21,635 bases of DNA from Bacillota bacterium (GTDB lineage: Bacteria > Bacillota > Clostridia > Christensenellales > Aristaeellaceae): the NCBI GenBank assembly GCA_023435435.1, contig JAEYRW010000054.1, forward strand, positions 1-21,635, given 5' to 3'. The translations under genes and the position numbers were made by a program. Below are positions 15,648-21,635 of this stretch, one piece after another. The notes beneath the pieces are model-generated. The model had not been told where the DNA came from, searched no databases, and worked only from the letters and a program-made list of their open reading frames with translations. Each line of letters starts with the position of its first letter. Positions within the stretch are counted from its first letter, which is position 1.

Positions 15648-15786
15648 ATCGTGCACCCAAACCGCCTCCGTCATCCCGCCCCTTTGCCCGCGCCGCGCCC
15701 AATCTCATGTATCCCTGTGCCACCCACACACGGCGGCGCGCCGAATAAACGCCCGCGATAGCCCAAACCAAAGGAAGTGTGTTATC

Positions 15787-17019
15787 ATGATCCAATCCAT
15801 CGACGAACTCGCCCGCGACGCGGACGTCTCCATCCTCGCCGCGCCCGTTAAGGGCAAAAACTTCACCCTCAAAAACGCCCTCGCCGTCCAGCCCATGGAG
15901 GGCTGCGACGGGACGGCGGACGGCGCGCCGGGGGAACTCACATACCGGCGCTACGAGCGGTTCGCGGCGGGCGGCGCGGGGCTTTTGTGGGCGGAGGCGA
16001 TTTCCGTCGCGCCCGAGGCCCGCGCAAACCCGCGCCAGCTGATGCTGACGGCGGAAAACGTCGGCGCGTTCAGGCGGCTTACCGACATTGCCCATGCGCA
16101 CGGCGCGGTGATCGTGGCGCAGCTTACCCACTCCGGGCGCTTCTCCCGCCCGGTGGATGCGCGCGCGCCCATCCGCGCGTGGAAAAATTCGGCGCTGGAC
16201 GCGCTGCAAAAGCTCCCGGACGATTATCCCGTCGCAACGGACGATTATCTAAAATCCATGCCGGAGGCGTTTGCCGGGGCCACCCGGCTCGCCCGGGCGG
16301 CGGGCTTCGACGGCGTGGACGTGAAGGCATGCCACCTCTACCTGTACAGCGAGCTTCTGGGCGCGCTCAGTCGCCCCGGTCCCTACGGCGGCGCGTATGA
16401 AAACCGCGTGCGGCTTTTGAAGGAGTCGGTGGAGGCGGCCAAGTCCGAGCTCTCGGGCGGCATTCTCGCTTCGCGCCTCAACCTGTACGACGGGGAGGCG
16501 GGCAACTGGGGCGTGGGGGAGGGCCTCGCGGCGGACCTCGCCGAGCCCCTTCGCCTCACCCGGGAGCTTGAGCGGATGGGGGTCGCGCTGATGAACCTCA
16601 CCATGGGCACGCCCTACTTAAATCCACACGTCAACCGGCCCTACAACAAGGGCGGCTATGTCTCGGACGAACCGCCCGTCGCGGGCGTGAAGCGGCTCCT
16701 CGACGGGTGCCGCGCCGCGCAGGGAGCCGTTCCGGAGGCGGTGTGCGTCGCCACGGGCTTCAGCTATCTGGGCGAGCATGCCCCGGAGGTCGCCGCGGCC
16801 CTCGTCAAATCGGGCGGCGCGCGGGTGGCGGGATTTGGGCGCATGGCCTTCGCGTATCCGGACTTTGCCAATGACATCATCGAGACGGGTAGAATGGACA
16901 AAAAGAAGTGCTGCGTCACCTGTTCCTTGTGCACCAAGATCATGCGCGGCGGCGGCTTTGTCGGCTGTCCCGTGCGCGATCCCCAATACAAAGAGGAACT
17001 GAAGAAGGTGATGGCATGA
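15787..17019 (+). CDS. Old Yellow Enzyme-family NADH:flavin oxidoreductase with Cys cluster
   Basis: FMN-dependent ene-reductase-like TIM barrel (410 residues). Family features are ALAVQPMEG near the N-terminus, VAQLTHSGR (110-118), DVKACHLYLYSELL (178-191), YGGAYENRVRL and GRMAFAYPDF at the FMN phosphate site. At the C-terminus C376, C379, C382 and C394 (plus C375) form CX2CX2CX11C, close to but one residue shorter than the CX2CX3CX11C iron-sulfur motif of 2,4-dienoyl-CoA reductases. The FAD/NADPH domain that follows in those ~640-residue enzymes is missing, so electrons must come from another protein. Start at 15787 with AAAGGAAG about 10 nt upstream. First gene of an operon with an SDR (4-nt overlap) and a flavoprotein. 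Confidence 0.87.
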   Translation: MIQSIDELARDADVSILAAPVKGKNFTLKNALAVQPMEGCDGTADGAPGELTYRRYERFAAGGAGLLWAEAISVAPEARANPRQLMLTAENVGAFRRLTDIAHAHGAVIVAQLTHSGRFSRPVDARAPIRAWKNSALDALQKLPDDYPVATDDYLKSMPEAFAGATRLARAAGFDGVDVKACHLYLYSELLGALSRPGPYGGAYENRVRLLKESVEAAKSELSGGILASRLNLYDGEAGNWGVGEGLAADLAEPLRLTRELERMGVALMNLTMGTPYLNPHVNRPYNKGGYVSDEPPVAGVKRLLDGCRAAQGAVPEAVCVATGFSYLGEHAPEVAAALVKSGGARVAGFGRMAFAYPDFANDIIETGRMDKKKCCVTCSLCTKIMRGGGFVGCPVRDPQYKEELKKVMA

Positions 17020-17714
17020 AACGGGCGCTGGTGACGGGCGGCACCCGGGGCATCGGCCGCGCCATCGCGGAGCGGCTTCGGGACGAGGGCTGGGAAGTGG
17101 CGGTCTCCTGCCGCACACCCCGGGACATTCCGGGCATCAGGACAATCGCCGCGGACAATTCAGACGCCGCCGACCGCGCGCGGCTCATCGCCGCCGCGGG
17201 GGAAATCGACCTTCTGGTCAACAACGCGGGCATCGCTCCGCGGGTGCGCGCGGACCTTCTCGACATGACCGAACAGTCCATGGATGAGGTGATGCGGACG
17301 AACCTCTACGGCCCGTTCTTCCTCACCCAGGCTGTGGCCAGATCCATGATCGGGCGCGGCGGCATGGTGATCAACATCTCCTCCGTATCGGCCTACGCGG
17401 TTTCGGTCAGCCGGGGGGAATACTGCCTTTCCAAGGCAGGGGTTTCCATGATGACGCAGCTCTATGCCGCGCGGCTTGCGGAGTACGGCATCCCGGTTTT
17501 CGAGGTGCGCCCGGGCGTCATCAAGACGGACATGACGAGCGCTGTCGCCGGGAAGTATGACGCCCTCATCGAGGGCGGCCTTTCACCCATCGCCCGCTGG
17601 GGCGAGCCGGGGGACGTGGCGGAGGCCGTGGCTGTGCTGGCGGCGGGCAGGCTCAGGTTTTCCACCGGCGAAGTGATCAACGTGGACGGCGGCTTCCACA
17701 TCCGAAGGCTGTGA
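17016..17714 (+). CDS. short-chain dehydrogenase/reductase (FabG-like)
   Basis: NAD(P)-dependent carbonyl/alcohol oxidoreductase, 232 residues, the normal size for a classical SDR. The cofactor motif TGGTRGIG (7-14), NNAG (69-72), and a complete catalytic tetrad N96, S123, Y136 and K140 (YCLSK) are present, as is the C-terminal STGEVINVDGG. Its ATG overlaps the reductase stop (ATGA), and its stop overlaps the GTG of the flavoprotein. The tight packing points to a shared multi-step redox pathway rather than fatty acid synthesis, since no fab genes are nearby. Confidence 0.93.
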   Translation: MKRALVTGGTRGIGRAIAERLRDEGWEVAVSCRTPRDIPGIRTIAADNSDAADRARLIAAAGEIDLLVNNAGIAPRVRADLLDMTEQSMDEVMRTNLYGPFFLTQAVARSMIGRGGMVINISSVSAYAVSVSRGEYCLSKAGVSMMTQLYAARLAEYGIPVFEVRPGVIKTDMTSAVAGKYDALIEGGLSPIARWGEPGDVAEAVAVLAAGRLRFSTGEVINVDGGFHIRRL

Positions 17715-19435
17715 GAACGATTGCGTGTAAAATCGCCGTCGTCGGCGCGGGCGCGGCGGGTCTCAACGCCATGGACGAGCTTTTGAAAAGAGGCGCGGAC
17801 GCGGTGCTGTTCACGGATGACTTGAAGGGCGGCGCCAGCGTCAACAGCGGCAGCGACAAGCAGACCTACTATAAGCTCTCCCTGGCCGGCGGCGCACCCG
17901 ACAGCGTGGAGAGGATGGCGGGGACGTTCTTTGCGGGCGGGAACATGCGCGGCTGCCACGCCCGGGCGCTGGCGGCGGGTTCCGCGCGCTCGTTTCTGAA
18001 GCTGGCGCTTCTGGGCGTGCCGTTTCCTCAGAACGAGTGGGGCGAGTACGTGGGCTATCAAACAGACCACGACGAAACCGCCCGCGCCACCTCCGCAGGC
18101 CCGCTCACCAGCAAAATGATGGCCGAAGTCTTGCTGAAATCGGTTCAATCGCGCGGCGGGCGGATCGAATCGGGCGCTTCTCTCGTCTCAATCCTGGCGG
18201 ATGAAAACGGCGTGCGCGGCGCGCTGTTTCGGACGCGGGACGGCTTTCTCGCCGTTTCGTGTGCGCGTCTCATCCTCGCCACCGGCGGCCCCGCTTCGGT
18301 CTACGGGCGGCGGGTGTACCCCCGGAATCAGATCGGCGCCCCGGGCGCCGCGCTGCGCGCGGGCGCCGAGGCGGGCAACCTGTGCTTCTGGCAGTACGGC
18401 CTCGCGTCGGTGGGCGTAAACTGGAATGTCTCGGGCAGCTACCAGCAGGCGATTCCCGAATACGTCGACGAAGCCGGCGCGCCCATCGCGCCGGACATGC
18501 CGGAGCGGCTTTCGCGCATCTTTCTCAAGGGCTATCAGTGGCCCTTCGACGCCAGGCGGGCGGACGGTTCCTCCCTGGTGGACCGGGCGGTGAAGGCGGT
18601 TTCCGATGCGGGCGGACGCGCGTACATGGATTTCGCCCGGGACCCGGTTTCGGATTTCGCGGACCTGTCGGAGGAGGCGCGGATTTACCTCGAAAACTGC
18701 GGCGCGCTGGTGAAGGGCGCGTACGAACGGCTCGCCCGCATCAACCCCGCGGCCATTGATTTTTACAGCGCCCATGGCATCGACCTCGCAAAGGACCCTT
18801 TGGAGGTCGCGCTGTGTGCGCAGCACGCCAACGGCGGGCTGTCAGTGGACGAAAACTGGCAGACGACCGTGCCGGGGCTGTACGCGGCGGGAGAGTGCGC
18901 GGGGGTATTCGGGGCTTACCGCCCCGGCGGCGCGGCGCTCAACGAGACCCAGGTGGGCTCCCTGCGCGCGGCGGGGCACATCCTCTCGGGGGAAATCCCC
19001 GCGCCGGCGCCTCTCGACGGGGAAGTTCTCGCCCGCGAGATTTCGTGGGCGGAAAGCGGAGCCGCGGATCAAAAGGAACTGGACGGCTTTCAGCGCCGCA
19101 TGGACGAATGCGCGGGCGCGGTGCGCTCCGTTTCCGGCATGCGCGCGCTCAAACGGGACGTGGAGGCGCGGCTCAAAGCCCTCGCGGGCGACGCGCTTTT
19201 GCGCGACGTGCTCTGGACGCAGAAGTTCTGCCTGTCCGCCATGCTCGAGCAGGCGCGGTTCTCCGGCGGCGCGGGGCACATGACGGAGGGTGGGCTGCCC
19301 ACGGAAGGCCCGCACGCGCACTGGCGCTTTGTGACCGATGAAAACGGGACGCGCGCCGTGCCCGTGGAGCCTGTTCCCCCGGGCGATCAATGGTTTGAGC
19401 GCGTATGGGCGAAATACAAAGAGGCGATGAAATGA
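17711..19435 (+). CDS. FAD-dependent oxidoreductase, fumarate reductase / aspartate oxidase flavoprotein family
   Basis: 574-residue flavoprotein. The N-terminal FAD-binding GAGAAG (12-17) follows a short beta strand. QHANGGL (371-377) and AAGECAGVFGAYRPGGAALNE correspond to the flavin-pocket segments of the fumarate reductase/succinate dehydrogenase flavoprotein family, and a helical C-terminal domain follows. No signal peptide is seen, so cytoplasmic. It starts at GTG 17711, overlapping the SDR stop (GTGA). No iron-sulfur or cytochrome partner subunits are adjacent, which argues against respiratory fumarate reductase and for a stand-alone reductase or oxidase of a small organic substrate. 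It may pass electrons with, or act after, the ene-reductase encoded first in the operon. Confidence 0.88.
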   Translation: MRTIACKIAVVGAGAAGLNAMDELLKRGADAVLFTDDLKGGASVNSGSDKQTYYKLSLAGGAPDSVERMAGTFFAGGNMRGCHARALAAGSARSFLKLALLGVPFPQNEWGEYVGYQTDHDETARATSAGPLTSKMMAEVLLKSVQSRGGRIESGASLVSILADENGVRGALFRTRDGFLAVSCARLILATGGPASVYGRRVYPRNQIGAPGAALRAGAEAGNLCFWQYGLASVGVNWNVSGSYQQAIPEYVDEAGAPIAPDMPERLSRIFLKGYQWPFDARRADGSSLVDRAVKAVSDAGGRAYMDFARDPVSDFADLSEEARIYLENCGALVKGAYERLARINPAAIDFYSAHGIDLAKDPLEVALCAQHANGGLSVDENWQTTVPGLYAAGECAGVFGAYRPGGAALNETQVGSLRAAGHILSGEIPAPAPLDGEVLAREISWAESGAADQKELDGFQRRMDECAGAVRSVSGMRALKRDVEARLKALAGDALLRDVLWTQKFCLSAMLEQARFSGGAGHMTEGGLPTEGPHAHWRFVTDENGTRAVPVEPVPPGDQWFERVWAKYKEAMK

Positions 19436-19671
19436 AGTCGGTATTCTGGATCAAGCTGACGCTGGGCGTCGGGCTCATTGTTTTGCTGGCCCTTTTGGGC
19501 TACCGGCTCGTCGATGTGTTCGTCGATTTTATCGGCGGCGCCATGCGCGGCACGGTGGTGGACGACGGTGAGTACGTCATGGAGACCGCCGAGCCCTTGC
19601 CCACCATTCCGGCGTACATGCAGGACGATTCTTTCTACGACAACGCCGGGAGCATGAATTCCGGCGAGTGA
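19432..19671 (+). CDS. small single-pass membrane protein
   Basis: 79 residues, not recognised. One hydrophobic helix (about residues 10-25, TLGVGLIVLLALLGY) near a short Lys-containing N-terminus is followed by an acidic tail with several D/E and Pro residues, so the tail probably faces outward. The ATG overlaps the flavoprotein stop (ATGA) and GAGG lies about 7 nt upstream. Coupling to the operon suggests a real gene, perhaps a membrane anchor or small accessory protein. No function can be claimed. Confidence 0.7.
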   Translation: MKSVFWIKLTLGVGLIVLLALLGYRLVDVFVDFIGGAMRGTVVDDGEYVMETAEPLPTIPAYMQDDSFYDNAGSMNSGE

Positions 19672-19676
19672 ACGCG

Positions 19677-19702
19677 CGCCCGGCGGTCAAGCCGGGCGGT
19701 TT
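19677..19702 (+). terminator. GC hairpin after the reductase operon
   Basis: CGCCCGGC (19677-19684) and GCCGGGCG (19691-19698) form a perfect 8-bp stem with a GGTCAA loop, 5 nt after the last stop codon of the operon. Only GTTT follows, so termination is plausible but not optimal. The stronger terminator at 19816 serves as backup. Confidence 0.6.
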
Positions 19703-19815
19703 GCCCGCGTAAAAGAAAGACATTTTTTGGATTTTATAGCCGCATTCCCATGATTCAACGCGTGCCCGTTTGTACGGGCGGTACCCCGCAATGAAAGAAA
19801 TTGCTTTTTCCGTTC

Positions 19816-19844
19816 GAATGCCGCGCGACAGGCATTCTTTTTTT
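19816..19844 (+). terminator. strong intrinsic terminator
   Basis: GAATGCC (19816-19822) pairs with GGCATTC (19831-19837), followed by seven T. It separates the reductase operon from the riboswitch-controlled operon downstream. Confidence 0.88.
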
Positions 19845-20028
19845 CGTTCCGTTCGCATCACCTTGGCCGAAAATCATGCCTGCCGTACCTGTAACAATGG
19901 AATTTCAAGTTTGGCTGTGATGTATAAGTGCCATTTATTGCGCGTCCGCGCATGCGGGAATGCGTCTCAAAATATGACAAAATCGCGCGCCATGCAAGGG
20001 AATTGCCCGCATCCGGTATTGGCATATA

Positions 20029-20057
20029 TTGACATTACTTTTGCCGTATGCAATAAT
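20029..20057 (+). promoter_or_regulatory. promoter of the riboswitch operon
   Basis: Perfect -35 TTGACA (20029-20034), 17-bp spacer, -10 AATAAT (20052-20057, 5 of 6). The predicted start near 20064 is about 20 nt before the first aptamer, so both aptamers lie in the 5' leader. Confidence 0.85.
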
Positions 20058-20083
20058 AGCAAACGAGAAGGAAACTTGTTCAC

Positions 20084-20166
20084 GATGCTCAAAGCAAACT
20101 TATCGAAAGGTAGGGACGCAAAGCTACAGGGCCTAAACGCATCGCGAATGGCAGCCAGTTACCATC
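20084..20166 (+). promoter_or_regulatory. GEMM-I cyclic dinucleotide riboswitch, aptamer 1
   Basis: Contains the GEMM-I core: P1 stem GATG (20084-20087) with CATC (20163-20166), GCAAAC, a P2 stem capped by a CGAAAG (GAAA) tetraloop, GGGACGCAAAGC, the tetraloop-receptor-like CTACAGGGCCTAAAC, and GGCAGCCAGTTACC. The ligand-reading C in TTACC is kept. By alignment to the Vibrio Vc2 aptamer, the position equal to G20 (the first G of the common GGCAAAC) is A here, as in AAGCAAAC. That substitution is the hallmark described for 3',3'-cGAMP-responsive GEMM-Ib RNAs. The class is certain; ligand choice is an inference. Confidence 0.93.
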
Positions 20167-20171
20167 TATAA

Positions 20172-20255
20172 GATGCTCGTGGTAAACCCGTCGAAAGGCG
20201 GGGGCACAAAGCTACAGGGTCTAAACGCTTCGGCGCAGGACAGCCAGTTACCATC
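20172..20255 (+). promoter_or_regulatory. GEMM-I cyclic dinucleotide riboswitch, aptamer 2
   Basis: Near-copy of aptamer 1, beginning 5 nt after it. P1 GATG/CATC, GGTAAAC, a GC-rich P2 with the GAAA tetraloop, GGGGCACAAAGC, CTACAGGGTCTAAAC and CAGCCAGTTACC are present. Here the position equal to G20 is G, as expected for c-di-GMP. The usual GGGACGCAAAGC is altered to GGGGCACAAAGC. It sits next to the expression platform. Confidence 0.93.
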
Positions 20256-20275
20256 TAACGGTCTTCCCGGGACAA

Positions 20276-20358
20276 GATCCGCAGCTGCGCGAAAGCAGGT
20301 TGCAGATCCTCTCAGGGGTCCGCATGAGCAATGTTTCTAACAAATTTATAGGAGGGTT
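20276..20358 (+). promoter_or_regulatory. expression platform: hairpin competing with an anti-Shine-Dalgarno element
   Basis: There is no T run after aptamer 2, so transcription termination is unlikely. GATC-c-GCA-g-CTGC (20276-20288) can pair with GCAG-gt-TGC-a-GATC (20295-20308). Alternatively GATCCTCT (20305-20312) can pair with GGAGGGTT (20351-20358), covering the ribosome binding site of the next gene. The two pairings share bases 20305-20308 and are mutually exclusive, which suggests control of translation. This is hand-folded and unverified. Confidence 0.5.
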
Positions 20359-20363
20359 TTCAC

Positions 20364-20894
20364 ATGAAGAAGTTCCTTCTCACCGCCGCTCTGATTCTTG
20401 CTCTGGTTACCTCCCTGACCGCCGGCACCATGGCCTACTACACCGCTTCCATAGACACGATCGAGGATACGATCACGACGAAGACCTTTAAAATCAGCGC
20501 GAGCGAAACGGGCACCTTCGCGGAGACCGTGAAGATCGCGCCTGGTGACAAAGCAGTCTATAAGATCGTCGTAAACAACATCGGCGAGGTTCCTGCCAGG
20601 ACGACGCTCGCGGCGGCAATCAAGTACCTTTCCGCGATTCCCGGCCTATCGGTTGACGTCGAAGTCCAGGGTGCCGCGAAGGTTGCGATGGTGGCTGCTG
20701 GCAGCAATTCCGACTCGGATGTTGATGACATCGACGTGAGTGGTTCTGCCACCTATGTTGTGACCGTTTCCTGGGAAGAGGGCGAGGCTTGGTCCAATGC
20801 CGAAACGAGTGCCTGGATGGGACAGGATATCAGCCTTGATATCGACATCTCCGCCGAGCAGATCGTCGCGAATGATACGGTTATTGTGAATTAA
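20364..20894 (+). CDS. TasA/CalY-like secreted protein
   Basis: A 176-residue exported protein. Its N-terminal segment MKKFLLTAALILALVTSLTA followed by GTMAYYTASIDT matches the pattern of SipW-type signal peptides of TasA/camelysin proteins (GGTYAYFSDTE-like, then a TFKI strand). The mature part is a beta-rich domain with the APGDKAVYKIVVNNIGEVPA motif typical of the family, in which TasA forms biofilm fibres in Bacillus. GGAGGG is 7 nt before the ATG and may be masked by the riboswitch leader. The next gene encodes a paralogue. Fibre formation here is inferred from the family; no sipW is in the window, though it may lie beyond the end. Confidence 0.8.
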   Translation: MKKFLLTAALILALVTSLTAGTMAYYTASIDTIEDTITTKTFKISASETGTFAETVKIAPGDKAVYKIVVNNIGEVPARTTLAAAIKYLSAIPGLSVDVEVQGAAKVAMVAAGSNSDSDVDDIDVSGSATYVVTVSWEEGEAWSNAETSAWMGQDISLDIDISAEQIVANDTVIVN

Positions 20895-20915
20895 TCAGAA
20901 GCGAAACGGCGGCAG

Positions 20916-20949
20916 CCATAGGGCGAGGACGGATGTCTTTGCCCTATGG
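20916..20949 (+). other. intercistronic hairpin between the two TasA-like genes
   Basis: CCATAGGGC (20916-20924) pairs with GCCCTATGG (20941-20949), and AGGAC/GTCTT extends the stem inward. No T run follows. It is likely to stabilise the first gene's mRNA or partly reduce read-through, which would make the first protein the more abundant one. Confidence 0.6.
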
Positions 20950-20980
20950 TTCTATCTGACGATATGAGGGGGCGACGTTC

Positions 20981-21490
20981 GTGCGAAACTGGAGAAGGTT
21001 TTACTTTCTTTCCGTCCTTCTGATCGCGACGATCGTGCTGTTGACCTCCGGCACGATGGCTTTCTATACCAAGACGCTTTCTCTGGATGGCCTTGTTCAA
21101 ACCGCGGACTACCGGCTGCTGGTCAACGATTCCACGGAAACGACCCAGACCCTATCCGACATGACCCTCGCGCCGGGCGATACCCGCACGCGGCAGATCA
21201 AGATCGATACCTCCGGCCTCGACACGCCCTCCGAGCTCACCGTCACCCTTTCGGTCAGCGCTTCCGGCGCGCTGCCCGCCGGGTTTTCCGTCTCCCTCGA
21301 TGGCGCCAAGGCCGCGGGCACGGACGGCCTTACCGCCGTCAAGACCGTTGACGGCGCGCAGGATCAGGTGATCAGCGTTTCGGTCACCGCGGCGTGGGCC
21401 TCCGACGGATGGGAGGACTATGCAAAATATCAGGATCTGACCATTTCCTATGACGTGACGGTCGTCGCCGTTCAGAAGGCGGGGGCGTGA
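20981..21490 (+). CDS. second TasA/CalY-like secreted protein
   Basis: 169 residues, from a GTG start with GAGGGGG 8 nt upstream. The N-terminal hydrophobic segment ends in LTSGTMAFYTKTLSLDG, parallel to AGTMAYYTASIDT of the gene before it. Both proteins then have an APGD turn (65-68 here) and a closing region with a Trp-rich VTAAW...DLTISYDV strand pair, so they are paralogues. Likely exported by the same SipW-like peptidase and part of the same surface structure, perhaps a minor or anchoring subunit as TapA is for TasA. That role is inference. Confidence 0.75.
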   Translation: MRNWRRFYFLSVLLIATIVLLTSGTMAFYTKTLSLDGLVQTADYRLLVNDSTETTQTLSDMTLAPGDTRTRQIKIDTSGLDTPSELTVTLSVSASGALPAGFSVSLDGAKAAGTDGLTAVKTVDGAQDQVISVSVTAAWASDGWEDYAKYQDLTISYDVTVVAVQKAGA

Positions 21491-21492
21491 CG

Positions 21493-21635
21493 ATGAAAAA
21501 AAGAATCGCGCTCCTCGTCGGCGTGCTCGTGCTGGTCGTGTTTGCTTCCGCCGCGCTGGCCACCTATTACCGTTCAATCACACTCTCGGGACGCATTTAC
21601 CTCGATCTGCCGACGCCGAGCCCGACGCCGACGCC
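21493..21635 (+). CDS. signal-anchored protein with Thr/Pro stalk, cut by window end
   Basis: 47 complete codons are visible. A Lys-rich start and a hydrophobic segment (about residues 5-23, ending ASAALA) lead to TYYRSITLSGRIYLDL and then the start of a PTPSPTPT stalk. The AxYY/RSITLSG section echoes the first two genes, suggesting a third member of the exported set, with a Pro/Thr-rich linker typical of surface proteins. The ATG is 2 nt after the previous stop; GTG at 21487 in the same frame overlaps that stop and is an alternative start. Too short to classify further. Confidence 0.7.
   Translation, partial: MKKRIALLVGVLVLVVFASAALATYYRSITLSGRIYLDLPTPSPTPT

Larger units (their letters stand above)
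19672..20028. other. intergenic region with several hairpins, no gene
   Basis: This 357-bp stretch has hairpins (19677-19698; GCCCGT/ACGGGC at 19764-19779; the strong terminator at 19816) and an AT-richer segment up to the riboswitch promoter. The open frame crossing it on the plus strand would run through the terminator and the first aptamer, so it is not coding. A short RNA ending at the 19816 terminator is possible, but I see no clear promoter for it. Confidence 0.5.

Noticed and set aside
14719..16209. 496-residue minus-strand open frame across the tandem repeat
   Set aside because: It crosses the 25-bp repeat only because the repeat has no stop codons, and overlaps two real plus-strand genes.
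19788..19809. Short hairpin GCAAT/ATTGC followed by five T as a separate terminator
   Set aside because: Only a 5-bp AT-rich stem; the adjacent 19816 terminator is far stronger.
19770..20171. 133-residue plus-strand open frame
   Set aside because: It passes through a strong terminator, the riboswitch promoter and the first aptamer.

Overview
The window looks like a contig end from a GC-rich, anaerobic Gram-positive lineage (Bacillota, probably Clostridia). The evidence is a T-box leader on thrS, tandem GEMM riboswitches, strong AGGAGG ribosome binding sites, sigma-A type promoters (TTGACA / TACAAT), many 4-nt ATGA/GTGA gene overlaps and TasA/CalY-like secreted proteins. The genus cannot be read from the sequence alone. 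The first ~57 bases are low-complexity C/G tracts and are probably an assembly or sequencing artefact.

Region by region. (1) 58-2140, minus strand: thrS, encoding a threonyl-tRNA synthetase without the N-terminal TGS domain, behind a complete T-box leader with an ACC (Thr) specifier and its own promoter. (2) 2198-7787, plus strand: a class I aminotransferase, a GldA-like iron-type alcohol dehydrogenase, a polar amino acid ABC transporter (permease, ATPase, separately promoted binding protein) and an LDH/MDH-superfamily 2-hydroxyacid dehydrogenase with an L-2-hydroxyisocaproate-dehydrogenase-like substrate loop. Together they could import an amino acid, transaminate it and reduce the 2-oxoacid to recycle NAD+. 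(3) 8099-12711, minus strand: a solute-binding protein of the peptide family, a Cys-type sulfatase and an alpha/alpha-toroid protein, closed by a bidirectional terminator that overlaps the last stop codon. (4) 12765-13319, minus strand: a Nudix hydrolase of the ADP-ribose pyrophosphatase type. (5) 13393-15492, plus strand: a small P-loop protein and two sugar-phosphate isomerase/epimerase-like TIM barrels, separated by a perfect terminator hairpin; the second barrel appears to start at CTG. (6) 15549-15647: a 25-bp GC-rich tandem repeat. (7) 15787-19671, plus strand: a tightly overlapping operon of an Old-Yellow-Enzyme-family reductase with a C-terminal cysteine cluster, an SDR, a fumarate-reductase-type flavoprotein and a one-helix membrane protein. 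(8) 19672-21635: terminators, then a TTGACA promoter driving a leader with two tandem GEMM (cyclic dinucleotide) aptamers, followed by three consecutive genes for secreted TasA/CalY-like or signal-anchored proteins, the last cut by the window end.

Most noteworthy: the tandem riboswitch in front of a surface-fibre-like gene set. The two aptamers are near copies, but by my alignment they differ at the guanine-reading position: the first carries A (the type described for 3',3'-cGAMP-sensing GEMM-Ib RNAs) and the second carries G (c-di-GMP type). The ene-reductase/SDR/fumarate-reductase-like trio next to TIM-barrel isomerases also resembles in composition the reductive gut pathways for plant polyphenols, although the substrate cannot be determined here.
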